From an uncultured Planctomycetales bacterium (GTDB lineage: Bacteria; Planctomycetota; Planctomycetia; Pirellulales; S012-138): 35,483 nt of DNA. Positions within the stretch are counted from its first letter, which is position 1. The number at the start of each line of letters is the position of its first letter. Under the pieces are notes generated by a model that was not told the DNA's origin, did not search any database, and was given only the letters and a program-made list of their open reading frames with translations. A program made the translations under genes and the position numbers. Below are positions 1-8,591 of the stretch, one piece after another. Location: contig CALJLD010000210.1 in assembly GCA_937982665.1 (NCBI GenBank), forward strand, positions 1 to 35,483, written 5' to 3'.

Positions 1-93
1 CACGCCCTCCTGAGCGCCTAAGCGCCACTTCTATGCTCAGGTCGTGAACACCTGCGAGAATAGAGCCTCGAAAATTGCTACGACAGAATCAGC

Positions 94-1212
94 CTAGTAT
101 CGGTCGGCGTCACCCGCCTGAACATTGCGCTGTTCTGCGTTTTCTTCGCCTTCGCGAATGAGCTGTTCCGCTTCAGACTCATCGCGAGGAGAGACAGTCG
201 AGGGCGAATTCGTAGCGTCAACCTGAAACTCGGCGACAATGGCGAAATGGTCAGAGCCTCGCAGGCGAACTCGACGCAGTGACTGAATCGTTGAGCCTTC
301 TGAGAGGAACAATTGATCGATCGGATATCGCAGCAGTGGAAAATCCGCATGGTAGGTGTTTAAGAGTGCCCGTCCGATGCGTGGGTCGCACAGCCCACTC
401 GTTCTTTTGAACAAACGCGTCGTGTGAGACCAGGCAACGTCGTTGAAGTCACCGGCAACGATCCATGGAGTGCTAGGGTTGCTTTGCACTTCTCTGGCGA
501 TATGCATTAGTTCGGCGTCCCGCACTCGACTATTCCGCCGACCACCGTCCGTCGAATCGTTCAAGCCAGGTGGCGTTGGATGGACGCCGACGAATTTTGC
601 TGTTTGACCGTCCGGCATGCGGATCTCAGCGAAAATCGACGGTCGACGTTCGGAAACGAGAAACTGAATTTCCGCAGACTTCAACTCCGGCTTGCTCCAC
701 AGTGCGATGCCCAGTCCATCTCCCCGGACTTCCTCTTTGCGGTACGGATAGGATGCGTTCAACTCCTGCAAAGCTGCGTGCCAATGATCGTCGATTTCGA
801 TCAACAACAAGACGTCCGGATCTTCGCTCTTGATTTGCTGCAAGACTGTCGCACACTGACGATTCTCGACTTCAACATTAGCCACCATCAATCGTATAGC
901 ATCCGCAGATGAACCATTCGCAATCTCCTTGGTCCAAAGCGGCGTGAAAGGCAAAATGTGCGAAGACTGCCAAATTGCCGTTAGCAGAACGATTGTTAGG
1001 AGCACTGCGTGTTCGCGGCGGCGGGTCGAGTCAAAGGTCAGGCAATATGTACTCGCGACTAGCGGAATAGACAGCAATAGCAGAATCTGAACCCGCGGAA
1101 AGTCACAGATTCGCACTAACCAATTGCCGGTGCGCCACAGCGGAATCGCAGACGCGGCGACCAACAGTCCCAAGGATACCCTGGACAACCAGGTTAACGA
1201 GTTGCAAAGCAT
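94..1212 (-). CDS. Membrane-anchored endonuclease/exonuclease/phosphatase family protein
   Basis: A 372-aa protein with three hydrophobic segments at about residues 9-25, 40-60 and 68-88, followed by a soluble EEP (DNase I-like) domain from about 107 to 330. The family's metal and catalytic positions are all visible: Asn112 (VANVE), Glu139 (LIEID), His211 (VHPTPP), AGDFND with Asp255 and Asn257, and the closing SDHF with Asp321/His322. Family members hydrolyse phosphodiesters in nucleic acids, phospholipids or small phosphoesters, so the substrate cannot be named. The membrane anchor argues for an envelope location with the domain on one face. The ATG at 1212 was chosen over a TTG at 1239 because of the GGTGG just upstream; both keep the first membrane segment. 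The C-terminal 40 residues are charged and probably disordered. No partner gene is nearby. Confidence 0.9.
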   Translation of the reverse strand: MLCNSLTWLSRVSLGLLVAASAIPLWRTGNWLVRICDFPRVQILLLLSIPLVASTYCLTFDSTRRREHAVLLTIVLLTAIWQSSHILPFTPLWTKEIANGSSADAIRLMVANVEVENRQCATVLQQIKSEDPDVLLLIEIDDHWHAALQELNASYPYRKEEVRGDGLGIALWSKPELKSAEIQFLVSERRPSIFAEIRMPDGQTAKFVGVHPTPPGLNDSTDGGRRNSRVRDAELMHIAREVQSNPSTPWIVAGDFNDVAWSHTTRLFKRTSGLCDPRIGRALLNTYHADFPLLRYPIDQLFLSEGSTIQSLRRVRLRGSDHFAIVAEFQVDATNSPSTVSPRDESEAEQLIREGEENAEQRNVQAGDADRY

Positions 1213-1274
1213 GAACACCACCACAGAAGGTCGCGACAAATGTCTGGATGCACTTTGTAGCTGAACATCGTGTG

Positions 1275-1418
1275 CTAGTCGTTAGAAGCACTTCCGACAC
1301 TGACAATCTGTTCCATCGAAATCCTCAGCGACCAGAGTTTGTTTCGCAAACTCCCTCGAGTGATGCCGAGAATCTTCGAAGCCTTGGATCGAGGGGATTC
1401 GTTGTCTCTGCTAGAAAC
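1275..1418 (-). pseudogene. Remnant of an NtrC-type response regulator (Fis-type HTH tail)
   Basis: Translating the minus strand from a stop at 1419-1421 to a stop at 1275-1277 gives about 47 residues with no usable start. The core reads SKASKILGITRGSLRNKL, the C-terminal Fis-type DNA-binding helix-turn-helix of sigma-54-dependent NtrC-family regulators, followed by SLRISMEQIVS as in planctomycete members. The receiver and AAA+ domains that should precede it are absent from the upstream DNA in any frame I could read. This is therefore a decayed gene end, too short to be called by ordinary gene finders. It sits 62 bp upstream of the EEP gene start. Confidence 0.7.
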
Positions 1419-1421
1419 TTA

Positions 1422-1835
1422 GTGAATCCAAATGATTGCAATGAGCGTGCCAACAATTCGAGACCAGGTGCGCAATGCGAAATTCAACAAGGACTTGCGG
1501 CGGAAGAAATCCGCAGCAGTGGCGCGGGCACATCCATCGCGCTGCCTTCATTGGCCTAGTAAGCACCCTATTGATCGCGAAACGACCAAGGCTGTACCGA
1601 CGCCGGCGTACTGCAAAGTAAATGCTCATTCCGCAGTGGCTTCCGATGTTTCGGGGCCAAATCGAGATGCTAAGAATGTCTCCTGCGTGGAGAATTGGGG
1701 AGACGCCTAGATCGAGGAACTCTCTCTTCGAATGCGCGGCTCCATATCGCATCCCGGGGGTCGCAGCATTCCTTGTGCGGGCCGGGAATTGATTGAGCAG
1801 GGAGGCTCGGCCACAAGCCTTCAGACGTTTAGAGA
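1422..1835. other. Gene-poor spacer
   Basis: About 410 bp between two signalling-gene remnants. The open frames here show no recognisable domain and are biased in composition. The stretch is probably decayed sequence of the same former two-component locus. Confidence 0.4.
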
Positions 1836-2111
1836 ATGGCAAAATCTTTCGACGAGCAAGTTGCTGCAAGTTCGCAGGTCTCCAGTGTTAGCCGCGCAAC
1901 AGATGGATCGTCTGGTGCTAGGGCTGTCGCGCGCCCGACTCCGCCACATTTTTCGGGTTCTGGCGACGTGCTGGATTTGCATGCAGCCTTGGTTCGGCTC
2001 AACAACGATGAGCAGTTGTTGCATGATGTGATTGGAATCTTTCAAGCGGACGCGCACAAACTCGTTGAGCAATTAACGGACTCCGTGGCAAATGCGGACG
2101 GCGCCCATTGA
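1836..2111 (+). pseudogene. Truncated Hpt (histidine phosphotransfer) domain
   Basis: A 91-aa reading frame whose second half (about residues 46-91) reads LDLHAALVRLNNDEQLLHDV, then FQADAHKLVEQL. This is the first two helices of an Hpt domain as found at the C-terminus of hybrid histidine kinases. It stops just before the helix that should carry the phospho-accepting histidine (HxLKG). After the stop, weak similarity to the missing helix continues in other frames as far as about 2170, which points to a frameshifted remnant and not a functional short protein. The low-complexity Ser/Ala-rich first 45 residues resemble the linker before such domains. It may be debris from the same locus as the NtrC-type tail at 1275-1418. 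Confidence 0.6.
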
Positions 2112-2482
2112 ACTGGAAGTGCCGTTGATTTGTCAAATCCTTGCTAGCAACATCCGCTTGAGCAAGTTCTTGGTATTACCCAATCGAAGACATCAACTGT
2201 GATGCCTCTAAGTGCTCAGAAAGCGACCGAGGTGGTCGGTAAACGTCCAATCGACGTTTCCGGTTCGGCCTGATTTTCCAAGGAATACGTCACGAGTTGG
2301 AAACTCTACGCTGTTTGAGACATGCAACTTTCGCCGCTTGCCGGTGGTACGCAACTTGCAAACTGCGCTTTTCGTTAGCAACTCCGCGGTCAGCCAACTT
2401 GTGTGGCTTTTTCCAAACTCAATCTATGCGCCCTCGAATGCGTTTCACCGCTGACTCTTCACGAAGAATTCTTGGCCGACGG
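2112..2482. other. Spacer upstream of the MscS pair
   Basis: About 370 bp with no convincing gene. The first 60 bp may hold frameshifted Hpt remains. The rest presumably contains the promoter of the channel operon, but I see no clear -35/-10 pair. The reading frame of the first channel stays open back to 2297 without domain content, so this stretch is treated as untranslated. Confidence 0.35.
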
Positions 2483-3760
2483 ATGAAGTTCTTGATAGCT
2501 GCAGCCCTGGTCGCTGTTGGCATCCAACAGACATTCGCCCAAGACGCGAGCGGTATTGGCGATTCTCAGGCAAGCAGTCCGTCGGCGATTGACGAAGCGG
2601 ATGAAATCGACGTTCCTCAGTCGGTTCGCGATGAGGGTATCCGTGAACGCCTCTTAGGGGTATTCAATGCCACTGATTGGTTTGACGATGTCAATGTCCG
2701 CGTCCGAAATGGCGTCGTCTTCCTTGCGGGAAAAGCCGACACGCAATCTCACGCTGATTGGGCGACGGAGCTTTCCAATAACACCGAAGGAGTAGTCGCA
2801 GTTGTCAACGAGCTAAGAACTGCGCAGACGTTAAGCTGGTCGAAGTCGTTCGTGCTGATTACCGACAGCCTGCGCGACCTTTGGCGAGACGCGCTGGCTC
2901 ATTCTCCGCTCATCGTTGCAGCACTTGCAGTTCTCCTCCTGACATGGATCCTGAGTTGGTTAGCCGGAGTCATTGTCGGCAACACAACTCGTCGAGCTCA
3001 CGTGCGCGATAGCCTGCGCGATCTGGCTTTGCAATTGACGTCAGTCGTAGTTTGGGTCGCAGGCGTAACCACTGCTGCGGTGATCGTCTTTCCTGGCATG
3101 ACGCCAGCTAGGATCTTAACCGTTTTGGGATTGAGTTCTGTGGCAATCGGCTTCGCATTTAAAGACATCTTTGAGAATTTCTTCGCTGGTGTCTTGATCC
3201 TCTGGCGGTTTCCATTCGACCGAGGAGACTACATCGTTTGCGGCGATGTCGAGGGCGAGGTGGAAAGTATCACCATTCGCATGACAATGCTCCGTCAGGT
3301 GGACGGGCAACTTGTGGTCGTGCCGAACGCCATGCTCTTCAAGAATCCGGTGGAAGTTGTTACCAGCCAAGCAACTCGCCGCATCACCGTCATCTGTGGC
3401 GTGGCGTATGGAGAAGACGTAGACCAATCACGCGACGTCATCCGTACCGCTGTGCAAGGTTGTTCGACCGTGCGTACAAAGGAGCGAGTCGAGATCTTCG
3501 CGCAGGAATTCGCTGACTCCAGCATCAATTTTGAAGTGACCTGGTGGACAGGGTCCACGCCATTGGAGATTCGCCAATCGCGTGACGAAGTTGTCGCCTC
3601 CGTGAAACGTGCACTGGACGACGCAGAGATTGAGATCCCATTCCCGTACCGGACGTTAACTTTCAAGGAACCGCTAGTCACGGACGCAGCGTTCGCCGGC
3701 AACGGTATTCAAGGAAACGGCTCCAATCAAGAAGATGGCGGAAAAGCTCCCCATGCTTAG
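2483..3760 (+). CDS. BON domain-containing MscS family mechanosensitive channel (first copy)
   Basis: A 425-aa protein. Residues 1-20 form a signal peptide (MKFLIAAALVAVGIQQTFAQ). A BON domain spans about 48-112, followed by three membrane helices at about 142-165, 182-204 and 208-240. The third is the pore helix of the MscS family (VLGLSSVAIGFAFKDIFENF). The MscS beta domain follows (PFDRGDYI, VVVPNAML) and then the C-terminal alpha-beta domain. MscS channels open under membrane tension and release solutes during osmotic downshock. The signal peptide places the BON domain, usually a lipid-binding or envelope-binding module, in the periplasm. ATG 2483 was chosen because it starts the signal peptide; the frame is open further upstream but adds no domain. 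It overlaps the next gene by 26 bp, so the two form an operon. Confidence 0.92.
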   Translation: MKFLIAAALVAVGIQQTFAQDASGIGDSQASSPSAIDEADEIDVPQSVRDEGIRERLLGVFNATDWFDDVNVRVRNGVVFLAGKADTQSHADWATELSNNTEGVVAVVNELRTAQTLSWSKSFVLITDSLRDLWRDALAHSPLIVAALAVLLLTWILSWLAGVIVGNTTRRAHVRDSLRDLALQLTSVVVWVAGVTTAAVIVFPGMTPARILTVLGLSSVAIGFAFKDIFENFFAGVLILWRFPFDRGDYIVCGDVEGEVESITIRMTMLRQVDGQLVVVPNAMLFKNPVEVVTSQATRRITVICGVAYGEDVDQSRDVIRTAVQGCSTVRTKERVEIFAQEFADSSINFEVTWWTGSTPLEIRQSRDEVVASVKRALDDAEIEIPFPYRTLTFKEPLVTDAAFAGNGIQGNGSNQEDGGKAPHA

Positions 3761-5213
3761 ATACAAACGCAGCGACACGACCGATCGGTGCAGTCGACTT
3801 GTCGTGACGATTTGCGCAATGCTTCTTGCAAATCTGATGCTGATTCAGCGTGAGTCAACTGCGGACACCGTGCGGTCAATGCAACAATCCGGCCAAGGCG
3901 AAGGATCGGACGACGATGCTGAGCCATCTCAGCCAGATAGCGACGTCAGCGTAACTCCACAGGCGATGGACTCGCAGATTCAAGCGCGCCTCCAACGAAT
4001 CCTCGACGCAACGGACTGGTATGAAGACTTGGAAGTCACTGTTGACGAAGGGATCGTCTTTCTCTCCGCGACGACTGACGGTGATGAAAGGAAACAATGG
4101 GCGGGCCAACTCGCCGAACGTACTCAGGATGTCGTCGCTGTAGTCAACCGAATCGAATCTCGTCAACCATCGGCTTGGGATTTCTCATCTGCCTGGGGCG
4201 AAGTCATTAGTTGGTTTCGTACAGCGTCACAGTCGTTGCCCTATGTTTTGTTGGCAGTGGTTTTGGGCATCGTCACCTGGCTGGCAACGCGCTTGACTAA
4301 GTCTGCCGCGCGCCGATACCTCTTTACCAACCTGGAAAGTACATTACTTCGGAATGTGAGTGCATCCGCGCTCGCCATTCCTGTCATGGTATTGGGAATC
4401 TATTTGATATTGAGAATTGCGGGCCTGACAGGACTTGCCGCGACGATTCTTGGAGGCACGGGCCTGATGGGGCTGGTCGTTGGTATCGCCTTTCGGGACA
4501 TCGCTGAGAACTTCCTGGCGAGCGTATTGATCAGCGTCGAACGTCCTTTCCGAATTGGCGACTTGATTACCATCCTCGAACATAAGGGGTTCGTCCAAAG
4601 AGTGACAACGCGGGGCACATTGCTAATGACATTCGAAGGCAATCATGTCCAGATTCCGAATGCCACGATCTATAAGAACACTGTCATTAACTATTCCACG
4701 AACCCCAACGTGCGGCTCGAATTTACAATCGGCATCGGTTACGACACCAGCGTTTCGGCAGCCCAAGGACTCGCACGAGAAGTTCTCGCAGAACATCCGG
4801 CAGTCCTGGGCGACCCAAAGCCATTTGTCCTTGTGGAAGAACTCGGCGCAGCTACGATCAACCTCACGGTGTATTTTTGGACCGATGGAGGCGTCAACAG
4901 CCACCTCAAAGTCCGTTCCTCGGTTATTCGCATGGTCAAGCAAGCATTCGAGGAAGCAGAGATCTCCATGCCGGACGAAGCCCGAGAAATCGTGTTCCCC
5001 CATGGCGTGCCTGTGATAATGGATGGAGAATCAGGGGCACCTCAACGAGTCACAACCGAGACTCAAAGTCACGATAAGAACGCCTCGGCCGAGGAAGCCA
5101 TCAATCCTGCCGAAGGAGGCTTGCAAAGCGAACTCGCTGAGTTGGAGCTGCAAGCGGAGAATTCGCACTTGCCGGACGACGCCGTCAATCTCTTGGATCG
5201 CGAGCACGTCTAG
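3735..5213 (+). CDS. BON domain-containing MscS family mechanosensitive channel (second copy)
   Basis: A 492-aa paralogue of the preceding gene with the same layout. It has a hydrophobic N-terminal segment (residues 22-37), an acidic linker, a BON domain at about 78-142, membrane helices at about 169-187, 208-228 and 232-268, the MscS pore helix (GLMGLVVGIAFRDIAENF), the beta domain (PFRIGDLI, QIPNATIY) and a C-terminal domain. It ends in an extra acidic, Glu-rich tail of about 70 residues that the first copy lacks. The start overlaps the end of the first copy in another frame, suggesting translational coupling and possibly a mixed channel. A second ATG at 3753 is an equally plausible start. 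Sequence outside the pore and BON regions has diverged strongly, so the duplication is old. Confidence 0.92.
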   Translation: MAEKLPMLRYKRSDTTDRCSRLVVTICAMLLANLMLIQRESTADTVRSMQQSGQGEGSDDDAEPSQPDSDVSVTPQAMDSQIQARLQRILDATDWYEDLEVTVDEGIVFLSATTDGDERKQWAGQLAERTQDVVAVVNRIESRQPSAWDFSSAWGEVISWFRTASQSLPYVLLAVVLGIVTWLATRLTKSAARRYLFTNLESTLLRNVSASALAIPVMVLGIYLILRIAGLTGLAATILGGTGLMGLVVGIAFRDIAENFLASVLISVERPFRIGDLITILEHKGFVQRVTTRGTLLMTFEGNHVQIPNATIYKNTVINYSTNPNVRLEFTIGIGYDTSVSAAQGLAREVLAEHPAVLGDPKPFVLVEELGAATINLTVYFWTDGGVNSHLKVRSSVIRMVKQAFEEAEISMPDEAREIVFPHGVPVIMDGESGAPQRVTTETQSHDKNASAEEAINPAEGGLQSELAELELQAENSHLPDDAVNLLDREHV

Positions 5214-6055
5214 AAGCGCTTGCAAGTCGCCGGGAATTTCGATACTACCTGGCCGGTGAATTCCATCGCTAAGTCAAACGTGAATCCAGCTCAAGAATGA
5301 CGCCACAAATGAGGTTCTTTGGGAGACAACTCGGTTCAAAAGATGCAGCGGTGACTGGCCAGTACCTCCGCGCGTTCTTCCACTCTGCACGCGCCTAATA
5401 TCGCTTCTTAAGCTGACTTACTTAGTTTGCAAGCCCTAGCACATCAGTTCACGGAGCATAGGTCGCCCCACCTGCGCAATGTTGGCAGATTGCACCTGTC
5501 GATGGCCGAACAGCTGGGAATCTACGCACCGCTGGTGGTAATTTCGCCTCCAAAAAGACGCGTATTGAAAGAGTTAGAGATCAAGGCAATGCCACCACTT
5601 GGAAACGCTCCGTAACTCCTCACACGCCCAGGGGAGTGGGGGAACGTAAGGCAATAAGACGCCGAGTTGGTCAAGGTTCCGCTCAGTCGTTACCCAAACG
5701 CACTGGGCTGTAGATTTGGAAGCGTATGCCGTGTGCGAGAGTGGGGAAAACGGCCGATCAAGTGAGAGCGTTGGGGACTTCTCAAAGCGAAGGGTTTCGG
5801 TTCCGAAGGTCACAGAGGCCTTCCACAATCGAAGCTGTTGAGATCGCTCTAACAGCTAAGCGCCAGTGGACTTGCGTTACCACGTTGGGCGACCATCAGT
5901 CGCTACGTTTTCCATAACTTACATGTTTTAGGCGCGTTTGCCACCGATTCTCGGACAGTTTTCGGACGCTGATCGCAGCGGCTGCGTTTTTTGATTCGAG
6001 CTTCTGAGCACATCTACGGCAGACACGATCGTCGTGCGGCAGGCTTTGGAAATAC
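5214..6055. other. Long spacer without a recognisable gene
   Basis: About 840 bp. Short open frames exist, for example 5427-5615 on the plus strand and 5574-5828 on the minus strand, but none shows a domain I can name. The region separates the plus-strand channel operon from the 3' end of a minus-strand gene run, so terminators for both are expected. I found no strong hairpin followed by a T-tract. Confidence 0.4.
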
Positions 6056-6499
6056 CTACGTCTCCATATCAACTGATTTGAATCGCAAACGGAGTGCTTG
6101 CTCACCAGTTGGATTATGTGCTTTCACATAGAGTTCAACCAATCCATACCGCTCATAGAACCGGCGACCGATAGAGTTCTGAGCGAACACTTCAACCTCT
6201 AAAGTCGGATACAGCTCTTGGGCTTTGCCGACTAATGCACGACCAATTCCTTTACCGTGCTCTTTGGGATTCAAGAACAGTCCACCAATTTCATTGCCAA
6301 GTAAAGAAATGAAGCCAACAACGTCTCCGTCAACTTCCGCAACCCACGTCTCTGCTTTGGGCAAATACAGCTCAGCGATGTTCGTACGTTCTTGAGCTAG
6401 GAACGCGTCATCAAGAAATGGGTGAGCAAGTTTTGACGCAGCCTCCCACGAGGTAAGAACAGCCAGCAGGTCGGCACTCATGTATCTTCGGATTTTCAT
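6056..6499 (-). CDS. GNAT family N-acetyltransferase (YjaB-like)
   Basis: A 147-aa single-domain acetyltransferase. The acetyl-CoA-binding motif A is clear at residues 74-90: LFLNPKEHGKGIGRALV, containing the Q/RxxGxG-type loop HGKGIG. It is followed by a motif-B-like SIGRRFYERYGL. The general layout (SWEAASKLAHPFL, then WVAEVDGDVVGFISL) resembles the E. coli YjaB group, whose substrate is not firmly known. ATG 6499 is preferred to the longer frame, since the domain begins immediately after it. It is the last gene of a minus-strand series, about 185 bp after the broken MBL-fold gene. Confidence 0.88.
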   Translation of the reverse strand: MKIRRYMSADLLAVLTSWEAASKLAHPFLDDAFLAQERTNIAELYLPKAETWVAEVDGDVVGFISLLGNEIGGLFLNPKEHGKGIGRALVGKAQELYPTLEVEVFAQNSIGRRFYERYGLVELYVKAHNPTGEQALRLRFKSVDMET

Positions 6500-6683
6500 T
6501 TCTCTATTATTCGGCGGATAGTTTGTGCGGGAACAGCTTAGAATCGCAATAGTCCGGCAGGGCCATGGATTGTATGAATCTCTAGTCACTCAGCTGAACT
6601 GCTAGCCTATTGTCGAGAGTCGTCGCATCGATGCGCCCGTGCTGTTCGATACAGGCTTGGCTGTGTCGTCCATTGCGTCATTC

Positions 6684-7540
6684 TTACCGATCACAGTCAG
6701 TCCATTTATGCGACATTGCCCATTCGACGCCCATCGCTGTAGGCTTCAGCGTGCCAAGATGCCGGATGTGGGTCCCAATCAGGACTCCGTTATCCTTAAC
6801 CGCCCTTTCAGTAATTCGCTCACGACTCTTTCGGTCTGATACTGAATCGGCCCAGGAAACCATCCACTGTGGTAGCTTAAATTCATTGGGATGATGGTAA
6901 ATGTCTCCTAGGCAATACAGGGTCTCGCCCCGCGAGTGGATACGAACAACTTGATGACCCTCAGTTTCACCGGGCGCGAAGAGAATCTGTATCTCATCAG
7001 TAATCGACATATCGCCATCCACGAGTTTCAGCGATTGAGCATCATTAACGTGTTTCAATGTGGCCGATTCGATAGAAGCGGGTCCTTCAATTGCTCTACG
7101 ACGTGTGCCCATTCCCGATGGCCCAGTAGTGTGTGGCGTTTGGGAAAGATAATCTAACACTGTCATCGTCTCGACATACGATGCCGTTGAAGTGATCCCA
7201 ATGACGATGGGTAATTACGACATGTTGAATCTCGCTTGGTTCAACCCCTGCTTGTTTAATTGTGTTCGGTGATGTGTGGAGGCGAGGCGTATCCCTCGAT
7301 CTCATATTGTGTACCCGGCACCGCATCATAATTGCCGGCGTCGACAAGAACTGACGTGTCACCGATCCGCACCAGAGTTGAATGGATTGGGACGGTCTCT
7401 AATGCGAACTCGTTAACAATTGCGCTATCGTTGATTGAGTCCACGCAAGTGTGCGTCATGTGATCAGCAAGCGGCAGTGCGATGTCGCCAATGTTAAACA
7501 CAGTTACTCGGGCGTTACCAAGCGTGAAGCATCGTGGATA
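6684..7540 (-). pseudogene. MBL-fold metallo-hydrolase, broken by frameshifts
   Basis: Three minus-strand frames must be joined to rebuild one metallo-beta-lactamase-fold protein. The first part (7540 to about 7270) carries VTVFNIGDIALPL and VLVDAGNYDAVPG. The second (about 7270-7130) carries the metal site ITHRHWDHFNGIV (HxHxDH) and SFPNATHYW. A short stretch reading HREWAHVVEQLKDP is in yet another frame. The last part (about 7080-6684) carries LKLVDGD, FAPGETEGHQ and LYCLGDIYHHP, where the remaining zinc ligands lie. At least two frame changes, near 7265 and 7130, separate these pieces, and probably a third near 7090. It could encode a lactonase or other hydrolase if intact. The upstream start also seems to be missing. 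Sequencing error is possible but would need several independent indels. Confidence 0.8.
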
Positions 7541-7613
7541 GTTGCACAAGTTCGAGCTCCGTTCGTATGTCAAAGTGTTAAGAGTAATCGAGAATGATAA
7601 TGACTTTGTGGCA

Positions 7614-8528
7614 TCAATCAGCCCTGCGTGCCATGTAGATCCCAGCATCCACCTCGCGGAATCCAAGTTGGCTCAAGCGCGAGTGCTTTTCCTGTTCCTT
7701 TTCGGTGACCGTAAAATAAACTTCTTCACCGCCAAGTTGAGCGGCCTGTGTCATGGCAGCGTTCACGACGTTGTCCCATTCACCAGCGGTGCCAAAACAA
7801 TACGTTACTCCAACGTAGCGGCCTCGCGGGTCCAACACGAAGATTCCCCGATCGGCGTATCGCCAAGCGTACTCGCCGTTGATCCAACCTTGGTCATATA
7901 GCCGTAGGGCAGCTTGGGCGGTCAACGAGACGTAATTGACGTTTTCATCAGTGACGAAATCGCCAATCTTTTCAAAGTCACCTCGAGTGGCCGGCACCAC
8001 ATTCGTTGGCGGAGCCTCGGCATTGAACAAACTTTTGCCTAGCAGCGGTGCGCGAGAAATCTGAACCCAGCCGTGCTGCCTAAGAAAGTCCAATTGCTCC
8101 GACCAAGATTCCCGAAAGCGTTGAATGTAGATGTCTCTGCGGAAGGCACTGTATATCTCCGGAATTCGATTTTCTTGCTCGCGGTATAGTCGCTCGGCCA
8201 AGTTTGTGTTCCTGGGCCACGTCCACGGAAACCCAAAGGGGATAGCCCAGCCAAGGTTTTCATAAGGGGGGCCATGCAACTCTGCTTTCCAATCGAATGG
8301 TGGATGTGATCCGATGTATCCCACGAGTTGATTGCTCTGGTCTTCGGCATAAATCCGACAAAACGGGAACTCTTTTGCCTGCACCAGTTGATGTTCAACA
8401 TTGACAAGAGAAGACCTCCAGGCCCGCGGGAGGTGGCTTGTCGCCGCTAGCCAAAGCTTGTATTGCATTTCGCCGTCGTCTCGTCTCGACCAAGGGCGAA
8501 GCTGGATTTCTCGATCAGTCATCGTCAT
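7614..8528 (-). CDS. GNAT-like N-acetyltransferase, two-domain
   Basis: A 304-aa protein that appears to hold two GNAT-like folds. The N-terminal half (about 5-150) opens with IQLRPWSRRDD and ends with FLRQHGWVQISRAPL. The C-terminal half (about 165-300) opens with VVPATRGDFEKIGDFV and ends with LSQLGFREVDAGIYMARR; the HGW and GFRE positions are typical of the last strand of acetyltransferases. The acetyl-CoA P-loop is poorly conserved in both halves, so the activity is uncertain. ATG at 8528 or 8522 is the likely start; a TTG at 8534 also lies in frame. It begins 63 bp after the Ada-AlkA gene in the same direction, so they are probably co-transcribed. Confidence 0.78.
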   Translation of the reverse strand: MTMTDREIQLRPWSRRDDGEMQYKLWLAATSHLPRAWRSSLVNVEHQLVQAKEFPFCRIYAEDQSNQLVGYIGSHPPFDWKAELHGPPYENLGWAIPFGFPWTWPRNTNLAERLYREQENRIPEIYSAFRRDIYIQRFRESWSEQLDFLRQHGWVQISRAPLLGKSLFNAEAPPTNVVPATRGDFEKIGDFVTDENVNYVSLTAQAALRLYDQGWINGEYAWRYADRGIFVLDPRGRYVGVTYCFGTAGEWDNVVNAAMTQAAQLGGEEVYFTVTEKEQEKHSRLSQLGFREVDAGIYMARRAD

Positions 8529-8591
8529 TAGCAAAGTCGGTGTTTTTCAACTGCTGTTCGCATTTTCGCATACTGCCGATTACTTTCTGCT

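Noticed and set aside
1411..1869. 152-codon minus-strand frame upstream of the NtrC-type HTH remnant
   Set aside because: It is not in frame with the HTH, has biased composition and shows no AAA+ or receiver motif.
5427..5615. 62-aa plus-strand frame with YAPLVVISPPKRRVLKELE, faintly like host-attachment (baeRF-type) proteins
   Set aside because: The similarity is limited to about 20 residues, the flanks do not extend it and no other part of such a gene was found.
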